A stretch of 64,000 bases of DNA from Gnetum montanum (taxonomy: Eukaryota; Streptophyta; Gnetopsida; Gnetales; Gnetaceae). Shown piece by piece: positions 21,786 to 33,654 of this stretch. The stretch is taken from contig MNCI01001396.1 in assembly GCA_015680685.1 (NCBI GenBank), positions 1 to 64,000 of the forward strand, written 5' to 3'. Within the stretch, counting starts at the first letter, position 1. The number at the start of each line of letters is the position of its first letter. The translations under genes and the position numbers were made by a program. Under the pieces are notes generated by a model. It was not told the origin of the DNA and ran no database searches. It worked only from the letters and a program-made list of their open reading frames with translations.

Positions 21786-22971
21786 TTGTTCCCAAAGAGA
21801 GGAGCAACAAGAGGACCCTCACAGCTGGTAAGCAAACGACCAAGAGGCTAAATGTAGAAATTGAAAGCAATATATTACGCCTAACCAACTAGAGCAATTC
21901 GGAACAGAGCAAGTCAACCACCTAATAGAGTATAATAAGTAGATGGAAAATGAGAAGGAGAACGTGTTGTGGAATACCTCAGTAGAAGAAGCACAAGCAT
22001 ATACACATGTTAAGGCACTCACTGCAGTACAAGAAGAAAATACATAGCTTGTTGTAGATAACACTATGTTAACCAACATTGAGAGGTAGAAAAATATCCT
22101 AGAAGAAAGTATCCATCAGTTGAGAGAACAATTGATGAGGGTTAACCAGAACATGAGCCACTTAGTAAGAGAAAACATGATCCTCTTAATGAAGGATGTA
22201 TGTGCAATTAGACAGAAGTTAGCTATTGAGATTAGCGTGTGGAAAAATAAAGCTAAGAAGCATGAAAGGCTCAAGGAACACTTCTACGACTAGGTGGGGA
22301 TGTATAAGCAAATTAATGAGAATGAGATCTAGATGGCTAAGGCCCGAATCAATACCATATCAGCACAAAATCTAGATTGGTAGTCCATCTTGGATAGTTA
22401 TGCTTACGTCCACTAAGCAGAAGTAAAAAATAAAGGCATGTAAATAGAGGATCTAAAAGAATAGATGGGGTTAGCTAACCTTCGTTATGTTAACTTGGCC
22501 ATGTTAACAATAGGTAGGCCTAGAAATGAACTTGAATAGTAAGTAGCATCCACATATGCATTGTATGAAAAAGAGTTTATGGATAGGAAAGATGCCTTAT
22601 AGAAACTTTAGGTGGAAAACTCTAAATTAGAAGTAGTTAAGGCTAGCTACCAAGGCCAAAAAGATGTTGTAGCCAACTTGGCCAAAAGACTATTAGATTA
22701 TCATGAGTTATAAGCCAAGGCTAAAGCATTTGAAGAAGAGAGGAGGTAGATTGTAGCATGGTATGTCAAGGCCAATTAGATGTTTTTACAGCTGCCATGT
22801 CCATGGGATGTACTTTCTCCATCACACATTGCACAACAAGCATGGATGGTACATGACCTGAGAATCGAGGAGGAGAAACTTCAAGCATTTCTAAATAAAT
22901 ATAAATTTTAGAAGGCTAACGATAAGGGAAAGCAATCATTGGAGGAGCCACCACCATCAAGAACTACATAG
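21786..22971 (+). pseudogene. A1 ORF3, internally deleted
   Basis: The first 13 or so codons (FPKRGATRGPSQ) match the N1 start (PKRGTQ…GPSQ). Near 21824 the text jumps to the coiled-coil half (NQLEQFGTEQVN…), so the whole N-terminal domain, about 1.5 kb in the other copies, is gone. The rest is a charged helix (for example YHEL.AKAKAFEEERR) and ends LQAFLNKYKF … DKGKQSLEEPPPSRTT-stop at 22969-22971. Start codon lost; many stops. Confidence 0.8.
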
Positions 22972-23168
22972 GATACATCAAGCTTCATCTAATTTTATTT
23001 TTTGTCAAAGTTGTCCTATCATGTTTTGTGTCATTTTTGTAAAAACACCACTGCAACATAAAGTGTCTTGTAAATAGTGTAATGTAAATCTACCTCCTAA
23101 TTTTGTAAGGAACTCTATCCTCATTTTGTTTTAACTCAAGGATGAGTTTTTGGTCAATCATGGGGGTA
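22972..23168 (+). other. A1 3' untranslated tail and polypurine tract
   Basis: It contains AACTCAAGGATGAGTTTTTGG (from about 23132) and ends TCAATCATGGGGGTA (23154-23168), directly before the 3' LTR. This is the plus-strand primer by position. Confidence 0.8.
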
Positions 23169-24034
23169 TGATAAATAAAAATTTGGTAGACTACAACATT
23201 AGATATATGATATCATAACACTAGCTACATTATTGTATATGCAATATTGTGAGATGCGTGCTATCCTATAAATATAGCACTTAGATGCATGGATCTATAG
23301 AAGTATTTATTCAATAGTAGTGTAACTTTTGTAATTTGTTTTCATGAGTTAGTCTCTAGCACTTAGAAGTGTGAATGCCTATAGTATAGTGTGACATAGT
23401 GCATGGAGTCTTTATTTAAGCATCTTGTACTTGGGCACAAGTGTGACTAAAAATAAAGATTGAGCTGCTTCATACTACTATAGCATTCTTCTAGTTTACT
23501 ATTTTACTTAGAATAATGTTTACTATTTTCTTAGTTAATGTTTACTTTTCCATGCACTTTACTATTATTGTTGTTAAGAAAAATGAGTATGACTAATCTC
23601 GAGCACTTAAGTGTAATTACTTGGTAATTCAATAGTGCGATCGCTTGGTTTGCCCAGTAGCAAAGTACTTTGTAATCCAATTAGTAGTTACATGAAGCCT
23701 AGGATGTGTATGAAAAATCAGGACTAGATACTCATCACCTTATGATAGAATAGATTTTTTTATTGTTTTAGTTAGACTTAGACTTAGAAACTCTTTTCAC
23801 TTCACAATGTTCACTAGGAGTAGCAGTGGCCTATCAACATTAGTTATCATATACCTCACTATGATTTAAATAATACACATAGACTTCTCTAGCTCAACGT
23901 GGGAAGACAACAGTCTCTAACTTAAATCAATTACTAGCATAATCACATTACCTTGTCCACGGATTATGATCTAGTCACGCATGAAATGCCTGTGACTTGT
24001 ATGGTTGGGTGTTTGATTGCTTCACTGCTCATCA
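23169..24034 (+). mobile_element. A1 3' LTR
   Basis: 866 bp, from TGATAAATAAAAATTTGG to CTGCTCATCA. TATAAATA at 23267-23274, AATAAAGATTGAG near 23450, 24-bp units at 23620-23691. It is uninterrupted and shows where N1 entered the 5' copy (CACCTTATGATAGAATAG, 23737-23754). The duplication ATGAA follows at 24035-24039. Confidence 0.92.
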
Positions 24035-24039
24035 ATGAA

Positions 24040-24622
24040 GGAGAAATAGACTTTCTTAGCTAGTTTATTTTTATGATTCCAATGTTAGAGGCCTTTGTTA
24101 TATCTTATAGTGAGGCTAAGTCCTATGAATAGTGTGCCTAATGCAACTAGATTCTTTTATTAATAGTTCTCCTTATTCCATAGCAAGAGGTATCTGTTCC
24201 ATGACATGAGACCTCTAAAAGCTAATTGACTTATTCTACTAGTGTGAGAGATTATTCTATTAAGATGTTGTAACTATTATTAACCATATTATTTAGAGAA
24301 CTTATTAATATGCTTTTCTAGGTGATACTTCCATGTCCTAAACTAATGTAGTTTGATTGTAGATTTTCCTTTAAGGATCTTATATTTTGGTACTAGTATG
24401 TTATAGTTTTGAGTAATGGTTGATCCTAAAAAAGTTTCAAGTTGTTCTTTACATTGAAAAAAATAGTTAGAGTAGACGTGTTCCTTGTGTCCATTTTTCT
24501 AATTAGTAGAGTATTGAGATAATATTCGTGGTAGGATTCCAAATGTTAATTTCTTTGCCAGTCATTTTTCTAATGTGATCCTTAAGTTTTAATACTTGTG
24601 TGCTTCTTCTCCTTTTAAATGG
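24040..24622. other. Unassigned sequence between A1 and A2
   Basis: 583 bp, AT-rich. On the minus strand one frame is fairly open between about 24490 and 24240 but resembles no family I know. It ends in ATGTG (24623-24627), the A2 target duplication. Confidence 0.55.
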
Positions 24623-24627
24623 ATGTG

Positions 24628-25531
24628 TGATGAGCGGTTGGGTATTCCAACACTCTAACATACAAGCCACAAGTGTACATCTGCAACCTAATCATAATTC
24701 ATGAATGGTAAATGTAGCTTCACAAGTAGTTGTGGTTTAGTTCGTGATCGATGTCTTCTCACTTTGAGTGAGTGAAGTGCAAGTTGTATGGTTTAACTCT
24801 CAATGAGGCATATGATATATTGATGTTGTTGGCTCATACTAAGGCTAAGTGTAAACATAAGTAAAATAAATTAATAGAATATAAGTTTAAGTGTAATTTA
24901 AGGAAACCATTCTAACCTATAGATAATAAGTATCTGTTTATGGTTTATCGTTCACATCTTGGGTTTATGTAACCATCATTAGGGCTACCAAGTGTTATGC
25001 TACTAGGAGAACTAAGCAATATCACTAATAAGATTAGTAAATGATTACACTTATACGTTTGAAACTAGTTGTACTTATATTTCCATACTAAGGAACAATG
25101 GAAAAGTAAAGTACTTAGAAATTGTAAATGATTTAATCAAAGTACACATATTAAAACATGAAAAATTAATGAAGTAAGAAAATGAACTAAGTAAAAGTAA
25201 AGAAACTAAGCAGAATGTTGCAATGGTGAAAACCAATCTTGATATTTATTTCTGGCCATAAACTATATCTAAGAATAATTCAATTAAATAAAGATTCCAT
25301 GTAATTGAGTAACTCCACATTGTAAGCATTCACTATATCACTAAGCATAATCAAGAAAAGAAACTGCAAGAGTTTACCTAAGTGTTGGACCAAAGTTCTT
25401 CGTTTGACATGACAGTGGGTTAGTATTTATAATGAAAACTAGGACCCACTACATCATATCTAGGATGACATAAGTAGAGCTATGATATCGTAGATATGAT
25501 ATTGCATTGTAAACATAAACTAATTTTATCA
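24628..25531 (-). mobile_element. A2 3' LTR
   Basis: 904 bp. On the plus strand TGATGAGCGGTTGGG to AATTTTATCA, then the decayed polypurine tract TACCTCCACTACTGATT. It holds a reversed TATA box (AGTATTTATAATG, about 25419) and the reversed polyadenylation signal (about 25230-25250). Confidence 0.88.
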
Positions 25532-25781
25532 TACCTCCACTACTGATTGGAAACTCGCCCTTGAGCTAAAACAAAAGGAGAATAGAGTTCCTTACAAAAT
25601 TTTTGGGGTTGTATATAGACTTGAATACTATGACTTATTTACATGACTAACTCTACTACAAATGCTGGATTGTGGTTCAAGTGATGTTTACAAAATTGTC
25701 ATGCATTGCATGATGGACACACATGATAACAAAATAAGATAAAATAAAACAAAAAAAAAAACGTTAGAATTCGATGTAGCC
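25532..25781 (-). other. A2 polypurine tract and 3' untranslated tail
   Basis: The sense strand ends AATCAGTAGTGGAGGTA (25532-25548) next to the LTR, a decayed form of AGTCATGGGGGTA. The rest is AT-rich with the conserved GGGCGAGTTTCC line. Confidence 0.65.
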
Positions 25782-28547
25782 TTATGTCCCTAGTGATGGT
25801 GGCTCCTCTGTTGCTTTCTTTTCTTTATAATAGAGTTTCTAAAATTGATAGTGGCTAAGTAATTTTCAAAGTTTTTATTAGTTTGATATGGGATCATGTA
25901 TTATCTAAGTGAAGTTAGCTATGTTTGCTGGAGTTAGTACTTTCCATGGAGAAGGTACTTATGAAAACATCTTATTTGCTTTCACATACCAAGCCAAGAA
26001 CTACTGTCATTCTTTCTTAAATGCTCTAGCCACTTTTCTTAAATCTTGGTATTCTATCATTCTATGGGCCATATTTGTTATTACATCCTTTTGATCTTGG
26101 TAGTTGGCCTTAACTACTTGAAGTTCAAAGTTTGCAATGTGAGAGTTTTGTTGGGCATCCTTCCTATTTGCAAACTCTTTCTCATATCATGCATAGACTA
26201 TGATCACTTATTGCTCCAACTCATTGCTAGGTCTACCTACTATGAGCATGGCTTGATTAGCATATCGATGATTTGATAATCCCATGTATTCTGTGAGATC
26301 TATATCTGCAGGTCTTTATTCTTCACTTCAACTTGAAGGACATGGGTAAAATCATCCAAGATTGGATGTTAATCATGTATCTACGTGGTGATGGTGTTGA
26401 TTTGGCTTTGGCCATCTAGATTTATTTTTTGTTGATCTAGTTATGCATGCCCACTTGGTCTCTAAAATGTTCTTTTAGCCTTTATTCTTTTTGGCCTCTT
26501 TTTTCCACGTGCTAATCTCAATAACTAACTTCTGGTGAATTGTGTAGACTTCTTCCATTGATAGGGTTTTATTTTTCTTGGCCAATTTCTACATGTCCTA
26601 GTTAACTCTTGAAAATTAGTCTCTAAGTTGATAAATGCTTTCTTCAAGGACATTCTTCTATTTTTTCATATAAGTCAACCTTATGTTCTTTGTAGAAATT
26701 TTCTTATTTTCTTCTTCTAAGGAAGTTAGGGGTTTGGCATGTGCATAAGTTTTTGCTTTAACCATTGAAGCATTCCATGTTTCTTTCTTCTTGTCCATCT
26801 CCACTTGAATATTTTTGGCTATTAGCTAGACTAGTTGTTCAATTTTGAATTTTTCTAATTGGTCTGGTGCTATGTATTGTGAAAGGCCTTGTTTCTCTAC
26901 CCTTAATGTTGCTAATTTGGCTTGCACCCTTTGCACCTCATTCTTTGCATGTTGGACTCTAGTTTCTACCATTACTAGTTTGTTGTTTGTTGAAATAATT
27001 TTTGATTGTACTATAGTGATATCACTAAGGATATCAAAAAGATTCTACATTACTTTCTTTGTTTGTAGTAGTCGATCTAAGATATCTTCGTGTTCTTGTA
27101 AGGCCATGGAGGTTCCAACTATGGTTTCAACATCTTTGGCTCTAGTCATATTTGCTAGTGGTACAACGGGTACATTAAAGGACTCCTTGATATGATCAGT
27201 GATAACTTCAATTGCTCCTACTACATCTTAGTGTTACATTATCACAACTATGGCTTCTTCTCCTATCTCTAGCATAACTTGGAAGGATGCAGTGTTCCCT
27301 GATATTTTCTATGCCTAGTCATCATCTTCTCTTGCCTATAATGATATTTGATCACTAATGTGTCTTGTTGATACTAGAGGCCTTACAAGATTTTTCCTAA
27401 CTTGGTACATACTTGAGACTTCTCTATTTCCCTAGCTAATGAGCTCTAAAATCTACTATAAATGGCTCATAGAAGATCTATAGTCCTATTGTGCTGGTGG
27501 AGCACTTAATCTAGGTCTATCACTAGCTGACCTTGATTCACTAGGTCCTACTTGCTCCTATTCCATAGCTAGGATGTTTTCTACTAGTGTGGATGGTATA
27601 GCTCCCTCAATTCCCACTGTCTTTTCTAGTTGAGCTTTCTTAGAAGGCATTGTCTTTGACATCTCAATGTAGGATGCATTCTAGGCCTTGCATAGCATGT
27701 TATTTGTATATCCTAGAAATCTTGCTTGCTTGCATAATCTTCTTATGAGATAAGGGAATGACAAAGTGAGTTTTCATGCCTTGTTCTCTTCAAACCTTCT
27801 TTGAATTTCTAGAAATAGTAAATGAGCCATTTTCCTAGAATTTCCCTATGAGAATGGTGCTTCCTCTTGTAGCATAGATGGAAATCTTATTTAATCTCTT
27901 AGTAGGAAAAATATGATAAGTCTTAATCTTAAAATATATCTTTTCTTTAGCAGACAATTCACTATATTCTTTATCTGCTTTACCATAAATCCTTTGTATC
28001 CACAACTTCTTTGCATCTATGTTGGATCTTATGGAGATTTGTGCAATATTTGCTCTGACATTTGGAAGACTCGGTATCTTTGTGATTACTTTCACTAAAT
28101 AAGGCATTGCGATTCCTTGAATTTTTATAGTAGCATCATCTTGCTTATTTTTTCAAAATTGTTAGACTTCCCCTAAGTATCATTTATCATTTCATGACAA
28201 AGTTAGCCAAAGAGGAGAGGCTTGGAGTTGCTCTCAAACATTGGTAGGTGCAAGCTCCATAAACTACTCAAATTTGAGTTACACAATGATGTGGATATGA
28301 TTAACTTCTCTTGAATAGCTTGGAGACATTTTCTTGACAATGTGAGGTGCTATCCTTGATCTTGAGTTGGTAGTACTTTAGCCTTAACTTATGTAGAATT
28401 TTCTTTTGTAGGTGTTTGTTGAAGGATGATAAAGAACTGAGCCTCTTGCTTAGCTTGTGGAGTCTATTCTCCAACTTGTCCCCTTCCTCTGGGTCTTGTA
28501 TCCCTTTGTTGTAAGTGTCCTTCGATTGTGGGTCTTTTAGGAGCCAT
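25782..28547 (-). pseudogene. A2 ORF3: coiled-coil protein with plant-transposon-protein-like N-terminus
   Basis: Starts MAPKRPTIEGHLQQR at 28547, directly after TTGCAG; stop TAA at 25782-25784 after EEPPSLGT. About 920 codons. The N-terminal domain (about 28150-27700) matches N2, with the block FPYLIRRLCKQA at about 27760. A low-complexity linker follows, then a long Glu/Lys/Gln-rich helix (about 27150-26100). Many frameshifts and stops. Cellular role unknown. Confidence 0.75.
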
Positions 28548-30825
28548 CTGCAACCATAAAGGATTTGTTTGAGATTATCCAAGGTTTTCAAATAAGTTTC
28601 TAGTGGTTCATAATCCTTTTTCAAGTTCTTGGATTTGATCAACATTTGTCCTTATTACAACTTTTTAGCTCTTATTAGGATTGTAGAGTTAGAAAAATTT
28701 CAAAAAGAAACCCTTATTTGTTGTATGTTTTAATTGTTATGGCATCTCATAATTGTTATTATCTTTCTTATTGTGTATTTGAATGGGTAATTAGGAAGGA
28801 TGATTAAGTTTATTAGATCTTATTTAATTATTTGATTAAGATTTGATTGATTGTTATTATTCTTACCCTTAATGTACTCTTCTAGTGTTAGAAAAATCTT
28901 GCTCAAATTGCACAACCTATGCATAGCACTCTCCCCCATGACTAAGTTGATCACTACATGATTGAGAGGATTTAAGAATAATGTAAATCAGAGCTATGGT
29001 GAGGAAGTTATGAAGCATGGAAGTTTGGTTGCTAGAGATTTAGAAAAATGGCATGAACTCCCTATGCATCAAATGAGAAGAATGAAAAATTTTTAACTCA
29101 TGCTTATATATAGATTTTTGCAATAGTGACATTATATATACGACATTGTAGTTGCATCATATTAGAGCTAAATACATCATAGCTACAACATCACTGTCAA
29201 AAAAATTTTAGATTTTGAGCAAATTCAAATAGGAAAATTGAGTGAAATGAATAGTATGGAAGATGTAGAAGTGGTTTAAGGGATTCTTAAGTATGGATGA
29301 TGCTTAGAATATGAGAATTTATCATTAAACGTGTACAAAAGGAGGAATCTTAGGTAAAGTAAGTTGATTAGGCTTATTGGAGTTGGTTTGTAGGAATTGC
29401 CAAAGGTATGATCAACTTATGAGTTTGTAGGAAAGTAAGAATGATGGTTTAAGTGTTTTAGATGCATAAGATGATGTGGAATTGGTCATTAGGTGTGAAG
29501 CAAAAGAGTTATATAAGTGGGTCCTCTCCAAAGCAGCCTCTAGCCCTTAGTGCCCTTATATAACCATACCTATAAGTGTCCATATTCACTCAAGGAGTTA
29601 AATGTTAAACATATATGTCTTCCAAAAGACACATGTTAGCATTGCCTTACTGGGAAACTAACACTATATCATACAAAACCATTAACGTATGATTATATAT
29701 AATGATAATATGGAATGGAAGTAGCATGTGATTGCAAAAATTGGGATGTGAGGTATCTTACCATAGGCATAATGAATTTTTGTGTGTAATGTTTGGTTAA
29801 AGTAATCATTAGCCTTTCCATCCAAGATCTAAACCAAGTCCATACCACTTACCAGTGACATCACATTGTATCATCTTTAATACTAATAACTACAAGACTA
29901 CCACATTGTAAAGAGTATTAACACTTGGAAATGAAGTTTAAAAAAGTAGTTTATTAACAACACATTTTATTTTTTAAAGAAGACTTGGCCATTAGATAGA
30001 GGAGTGCCTTCAAGCATGGATGACATGTATTTCTAGCCCTATAACAAATTGCCAGTCTAAGAAACCTTGAAATTTTTAAGAATTCACTTAGCTTTAGGCA
30101 TGAATAACATGTCTTTCCAATGGAACCCCAAATTGTTTTTATTTTGTACCTTTATTATGTTATTACTATGTTAACCTTACCAAAGGACTACCTTCAGGCA
30201 TGGGCAACATATCTTTCTAATGACATGATGAGGGAACACTTATTTTATACATACCTCCATTTTTCATTAGAATTTAAGTAAATAATAAAAATTAATTGTA
30301 GGATAAGACTTATAGTATTAGCCTTAGAGAATCCACAAATACCATTGATGTCACACCCTTTTCATTCTCTCTTGGTTCTTTGCTTTTCTATCCAGGCATA
30401 TTGATCACAAATTTATTTTAGTTTTATTGTGAAAAGAATATCATTATGTTCATGGTAAGAACCTCTTATTATTGGAAATGAGTGGATGGATGATGTGGTC
30501 TCACTATATATACACTTAGTCCTCCAATAATTTGATAATATAGGGTCAAATTCACATTATTAGGACTACATCTTATCTTATTCCTTGCATTTTATTAGAA
30601 AAATCAATAAAAATATGTACAAAAAAGATGATGAAAAATTTTAGAAAAATGATAAGAATAGAAAAAATGATAAGAATGGAAAAATGTAGAAAGAATTTAA
30701 AAGGTATTAAAGAATAGAAAATGATTAAGAAATGGAAAAAATAGAAAAGAATGTGAAAATTCGTAAGAAAAGTAAAAAAGTAAAAAGGTAAAAAGTAGAA
30801 AAAATATCAAAAGAAAAACTCATGC
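28548..30825 (-). other. A2 conserved spacer with three spacer-motif copies and leader intron
   Basis: Non-coding, 2.3 kb. The plus strand is A-rich at about 30600-30800 (U-rich in the RNA). The spacer motif (core GGCATGGGTAACATGT) occurs three times at about 30010, 30104 and 30194, where A1 has one. The purine motif CTTAGTCATGGGGGAGAGTG is at 28927-28946. The candidate intron is 28548-28866 (donor AAGG|GTAAG, acceptor GGTTGCAG|ATG, 319 nt). Confidence 0.72.
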
Positions 30826-31999
30826 CTAAGTGTCAAATTTGACACCCCCATGACTATTATGAGAAGTGGATATTTGGAAGATGGAATGAGTGGTAAACTA
30901 CTTGGTAGATAGGATAGAGTCCTTAAAAGAGCAAGGAAAGTCATAGTATGGCTTGACTTATTAAATATTGATAATAATTCACTTCTGTGAGGTTGTTGGA
31001 TGATAGATTTACATGACACTGGATTGGTACATAGCAGGGATGATGTAGGGTCCTTCCCATAAGGTTTGGAACTTAGCCTTTTGTGAGACATGGATGGGAT
31101 TATACTAGAGGAGTTTATTGCCTAGTTTGATTGACACTTGTCTTATTCTAACATCATGCCTACATTTAGAGTACTTTTTGTGAATTTCATTACCCATTTG
31201 GGCTATTAATCAATTTTGGCCTAGAATATTGAGATTCATGAGGCATTCTTTTTGAGCTAAGCTTAAATCAAGGTTAGGTATACTAGCGGTGGAAAGGGTA
31301 TTAAGTTTTGCTAGGATCAATAATATGGATAGTTTACTGTAAACTAACTCATATGGGGAATATCCTATAGAAAGTTTCCAAGTAGATTTATACACCCATA
31401 GAAAATCGTTAAGTTTTATGCTCTAATCCTTCCTATAATAACTAACTATTCTAATTAATATTCTTGTAATCTCCCAGTTAGTCAATTCTGCTTGACCATT
31501 GGCTTGGGGATGGTATGGTGTACTTAGTTTATAATTCATCCCAAGTTGTTGCATTAGATTTTTGAATGTAGCTTCCATAAAATGAGTTTTGTTGTTAGAT
31601 ATAAACATGCCTGGTACTCCAAATATCTTCACCACATGTTGTTAAAAGACTTTAGTAGCTGTTTTGTCTATGTAATAATCAATTGTTACTATAATGTAAG
31701 ACTTTCCATGTGACATTAATATGATAGGTCCTATGAAGTTAATTCCCCAAATGTCGAAAGGTTTTAATGGTTGCATCCATTATTAAGGTTTCTCATTTCT
31801 GGTTTTCAATCCTTCATCTCTTTGATATCTTTCACAAGGCTGTGAAAACCAATGTTTGCATCCCTAAATATGGTAGGCCAAAACTAAACTACCATCATCA
31901 ATTTTAGTATTGTCCTTTGTCTTGCATAGTGATCACCACATGGTCCTTCATGTGCATCTTGTAGGACTCTTTATTGGCTCTCTTTTGGAAGACACGATC
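30826..31999 (-). pseudogene. A2 pol: integrase and Pol C-terminus
   Basis: Begins with the decayed zinc-binding region near 31980-31830. The DDE core is at about 31660-31430: the second catalytic Asp is Asn (SNNKTHF), the Glu is kept (NGQAELTN). The C-terminal part runs down to HGGVKFDT-stop (TAG at 30826-30828). The last sense codons HGG overlap the purine motif AATAGTCATGGGGGTG. The upstream part of pol has been replaced by the inverted segment. Confidence 0.8.
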
Positions 32000-32490
32000 T
32001 TATGGATAACTTTTCCATGTATGGGTTAGATTTTAAACAAGCCTTGGACCGTTTAGAGCAAGTACTAAAAAGATGTGTAGAAACTAATCTAAAGCTCAAC
32101 TAGTAAAAAAGCAACATAATGGTTCAAGATGGAATAGTTTTCAGGCACAAAGTATTTCACAAAGAAATTAAGGTAGATCCAAAGAAGATTAGAGTCATCC
32201 AAAACATTACTCAGAGGTCATAGACTGTCAAAGATGTCATATCATTTTTGGGCCATACAAGATACAACAAAAGATTCATTGAAAACTTTTCAAAGATTAC
32301 ATAATTACTGGTAGAACTAACTAAGACAGATGCATCATTTCTATGGATAAAGCAATGTGAGAAAGAATTTGAAACCTTAAAACAAAAATTAATGGAGACA
32401 CCAATCCTTCAAACTTTATATTGATCAAAGCCTTTTCACATTATGAAAAATGCTTCAAACTACGCATTGGAAGCAATATTAACTTAATTG
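32000..32490 (+). pseudogene. Inverted RT/RNase H segment within A2
   Basis: On the plus strand, opposite to the rest of A2, this reads LMDNFSMYGLDFKQALDRLEQVLKRCVETNLKLN and continues through FLGHTRYNKRFIENFSKIT to NASNYALEAILT. It covers RT palm to the start of RNase H, and its catalytic box is MDN instead of MDD. The corresponding A3 segment (about 57310-57790) is on the minus strand. Both ends are sharp, and sequence on either side is minus-sense again. Confidence 0.85.
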
Positions 32491-32597
32491 GATTAGCTCC
32501 TTTTCTGTTATGATGTAGTTAAGTTAAGTTTAGGATTCAACCTTCTCTAAGGTTGATGGTGTGGTTTGATAGATGGATCTATATAGATTCGATGTTA
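32491..32597 (-). pseudogene. A2 pol: small RNase H and RT N-terminal remnants
   Basis: On the minus strand 32521-32493 reads NYIITEKEL, an RNase H piece, and is joined to RT N-terminal text (about 32565-32525). The RT and RNase H sequence that lies between them in A3 (about 58210-57230) is missing. GTAGA (32598-32602) is the N2 target duplication. Confidence 0.6.
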
Positions 32598-32602
32598 GTA
32601 GA

Positions 32603-33468
32603 TGATGAGTGACTAAGTACCCCTACACTCAACCATACGAATACGAGTGTGCATGCACAATCTGGTTGAACTCCGCAGATGGACTAGTTGTGGTATCTAG
32701 ATAATTACACGTTGATCGTAGTTCACTGGCTTCCCACCTGGACTAGTATTTGCTTTGTCACGTATGGTTTAGTCCAGAGTGAGGTGAATGATGGGATCCT
32801 AAACTAATGCTACTCCTAGAGACGATGGGGAATAATCTTAATTAAGCTAATGGACAATATAGAATGAAATCTATGCTAACCCTAAGTGTGATAAGCATCC
32901 ATCTTTAATCATCCATATGCATCTTGGACCTCGTGTACTACTTTTTGGATTACCAAAAAAACATTACTTGAGCACTCCTAGATACGCTACTAGGTTACCA
33001 AGTAGTTACACTTAAATGTTCGTGATTAAGTTGCACTCATTCCGCATTAATCAATAGGAAGTGTAAATGACAATGAAGGAAATATGAACTAAAAGGACAA
33101 TGATAAATAATTAACAATTAAAGTAATTAAAAGCTAAGTGAATAATATAATGATGAAGTAATCTCGATCTTTATTGTTGATCGTGTGCATGTCCAAGTAC
33201 GTCACACTCGAACAAAGGTTCCGTATAATTACAATCATCACACTATGGGCATGCACTGGGGAAAGAAGTGAAACTAATTGAAAACTGACAAAAAGACTCT
33301 ACCTTAAGACTTACCAACTACTCCCCCTTCTTGTGCACCTGAATGTTGTATTTATTGGTCTACACAAGAATCATGATATCGTGTATTCGATATCGTTATC
33401 CAGGCTACGCTATCGTGTACTTGATATCGAGGATCCGATATCGAGGCCTGGCAAACCACGATTCATTA
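32603..33468 (-). mobile_element. N2 3' LTR
   Basis: 866 bp, TGATGAGTGACTAAG to CGATTCATTA on the plus strand. GATATC cores in U3 (33373-33445), reversed TATA (about 33349), reversed polyadenylation signal (33168-33176). It carries about 30 bp (near 32790-32820) missing from the other N2 LTR. Confidence 0.9.
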
Positions 33469-33654
33469 TACCCCCATGACTGAATAACAACTCGTCCTTA
33501 AGTTAGATAAAATGAGAATGAGTTCAATTGATTACATAGTATATAGGTATGAGATTATTAACTAACTAGGAATTACTTATGCTACAGCGTGGGATTGAAC
33601 AAAACAAAATTGGGACACAGTCATAGAATTACAAAAGGCAAAATTTGTTGGAAC
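33469..33654 (-). other. N2 polypurine tract and 3' untranslated tail
   Basis: The sense strand ends TTATTCAGTCATGGGGGTA (33469-33487) next to the LTR, preceded by the conserved AGGACGAG line. This is the plus-strand primer by position. Confidence 0.8.

Larger units (their letters stand above)
3361..24034 (+). mobile_element. A1: Ty3/gypsy (Athila/Tat-like) LTR retrotransposon, interrupted by N1
   Basis: This element has two direct LTRs beginning TGATAAAT and ending CTCATCA. A 5-bp duplication ATGAA flanks it at 3356-3360 and 24035-24039. The order is 5' LTR (split by N1), primer site, gag, protease, RT, RNase H, integrase, long spacer, ORF3 remnant, polypurine tract, 3' LTR. Without N1 it is about 11.4 kb. 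Gene order, tRNA-Asp-type primer and RT text favour the Athila/Tat branch. All ORFs carry several stops, so it cannot move by itself. It predates N1, which sits inside its 5' LTR. Confidence 0.92.

Noticed and set aside
25782-28547. ORF3 as a viral-type envelope protein
   Set aside because: It has the env-like position, but no signal peptide, membrane anchor or cleavage motif is visible in any of the five copies. The bulk is coiled coil.
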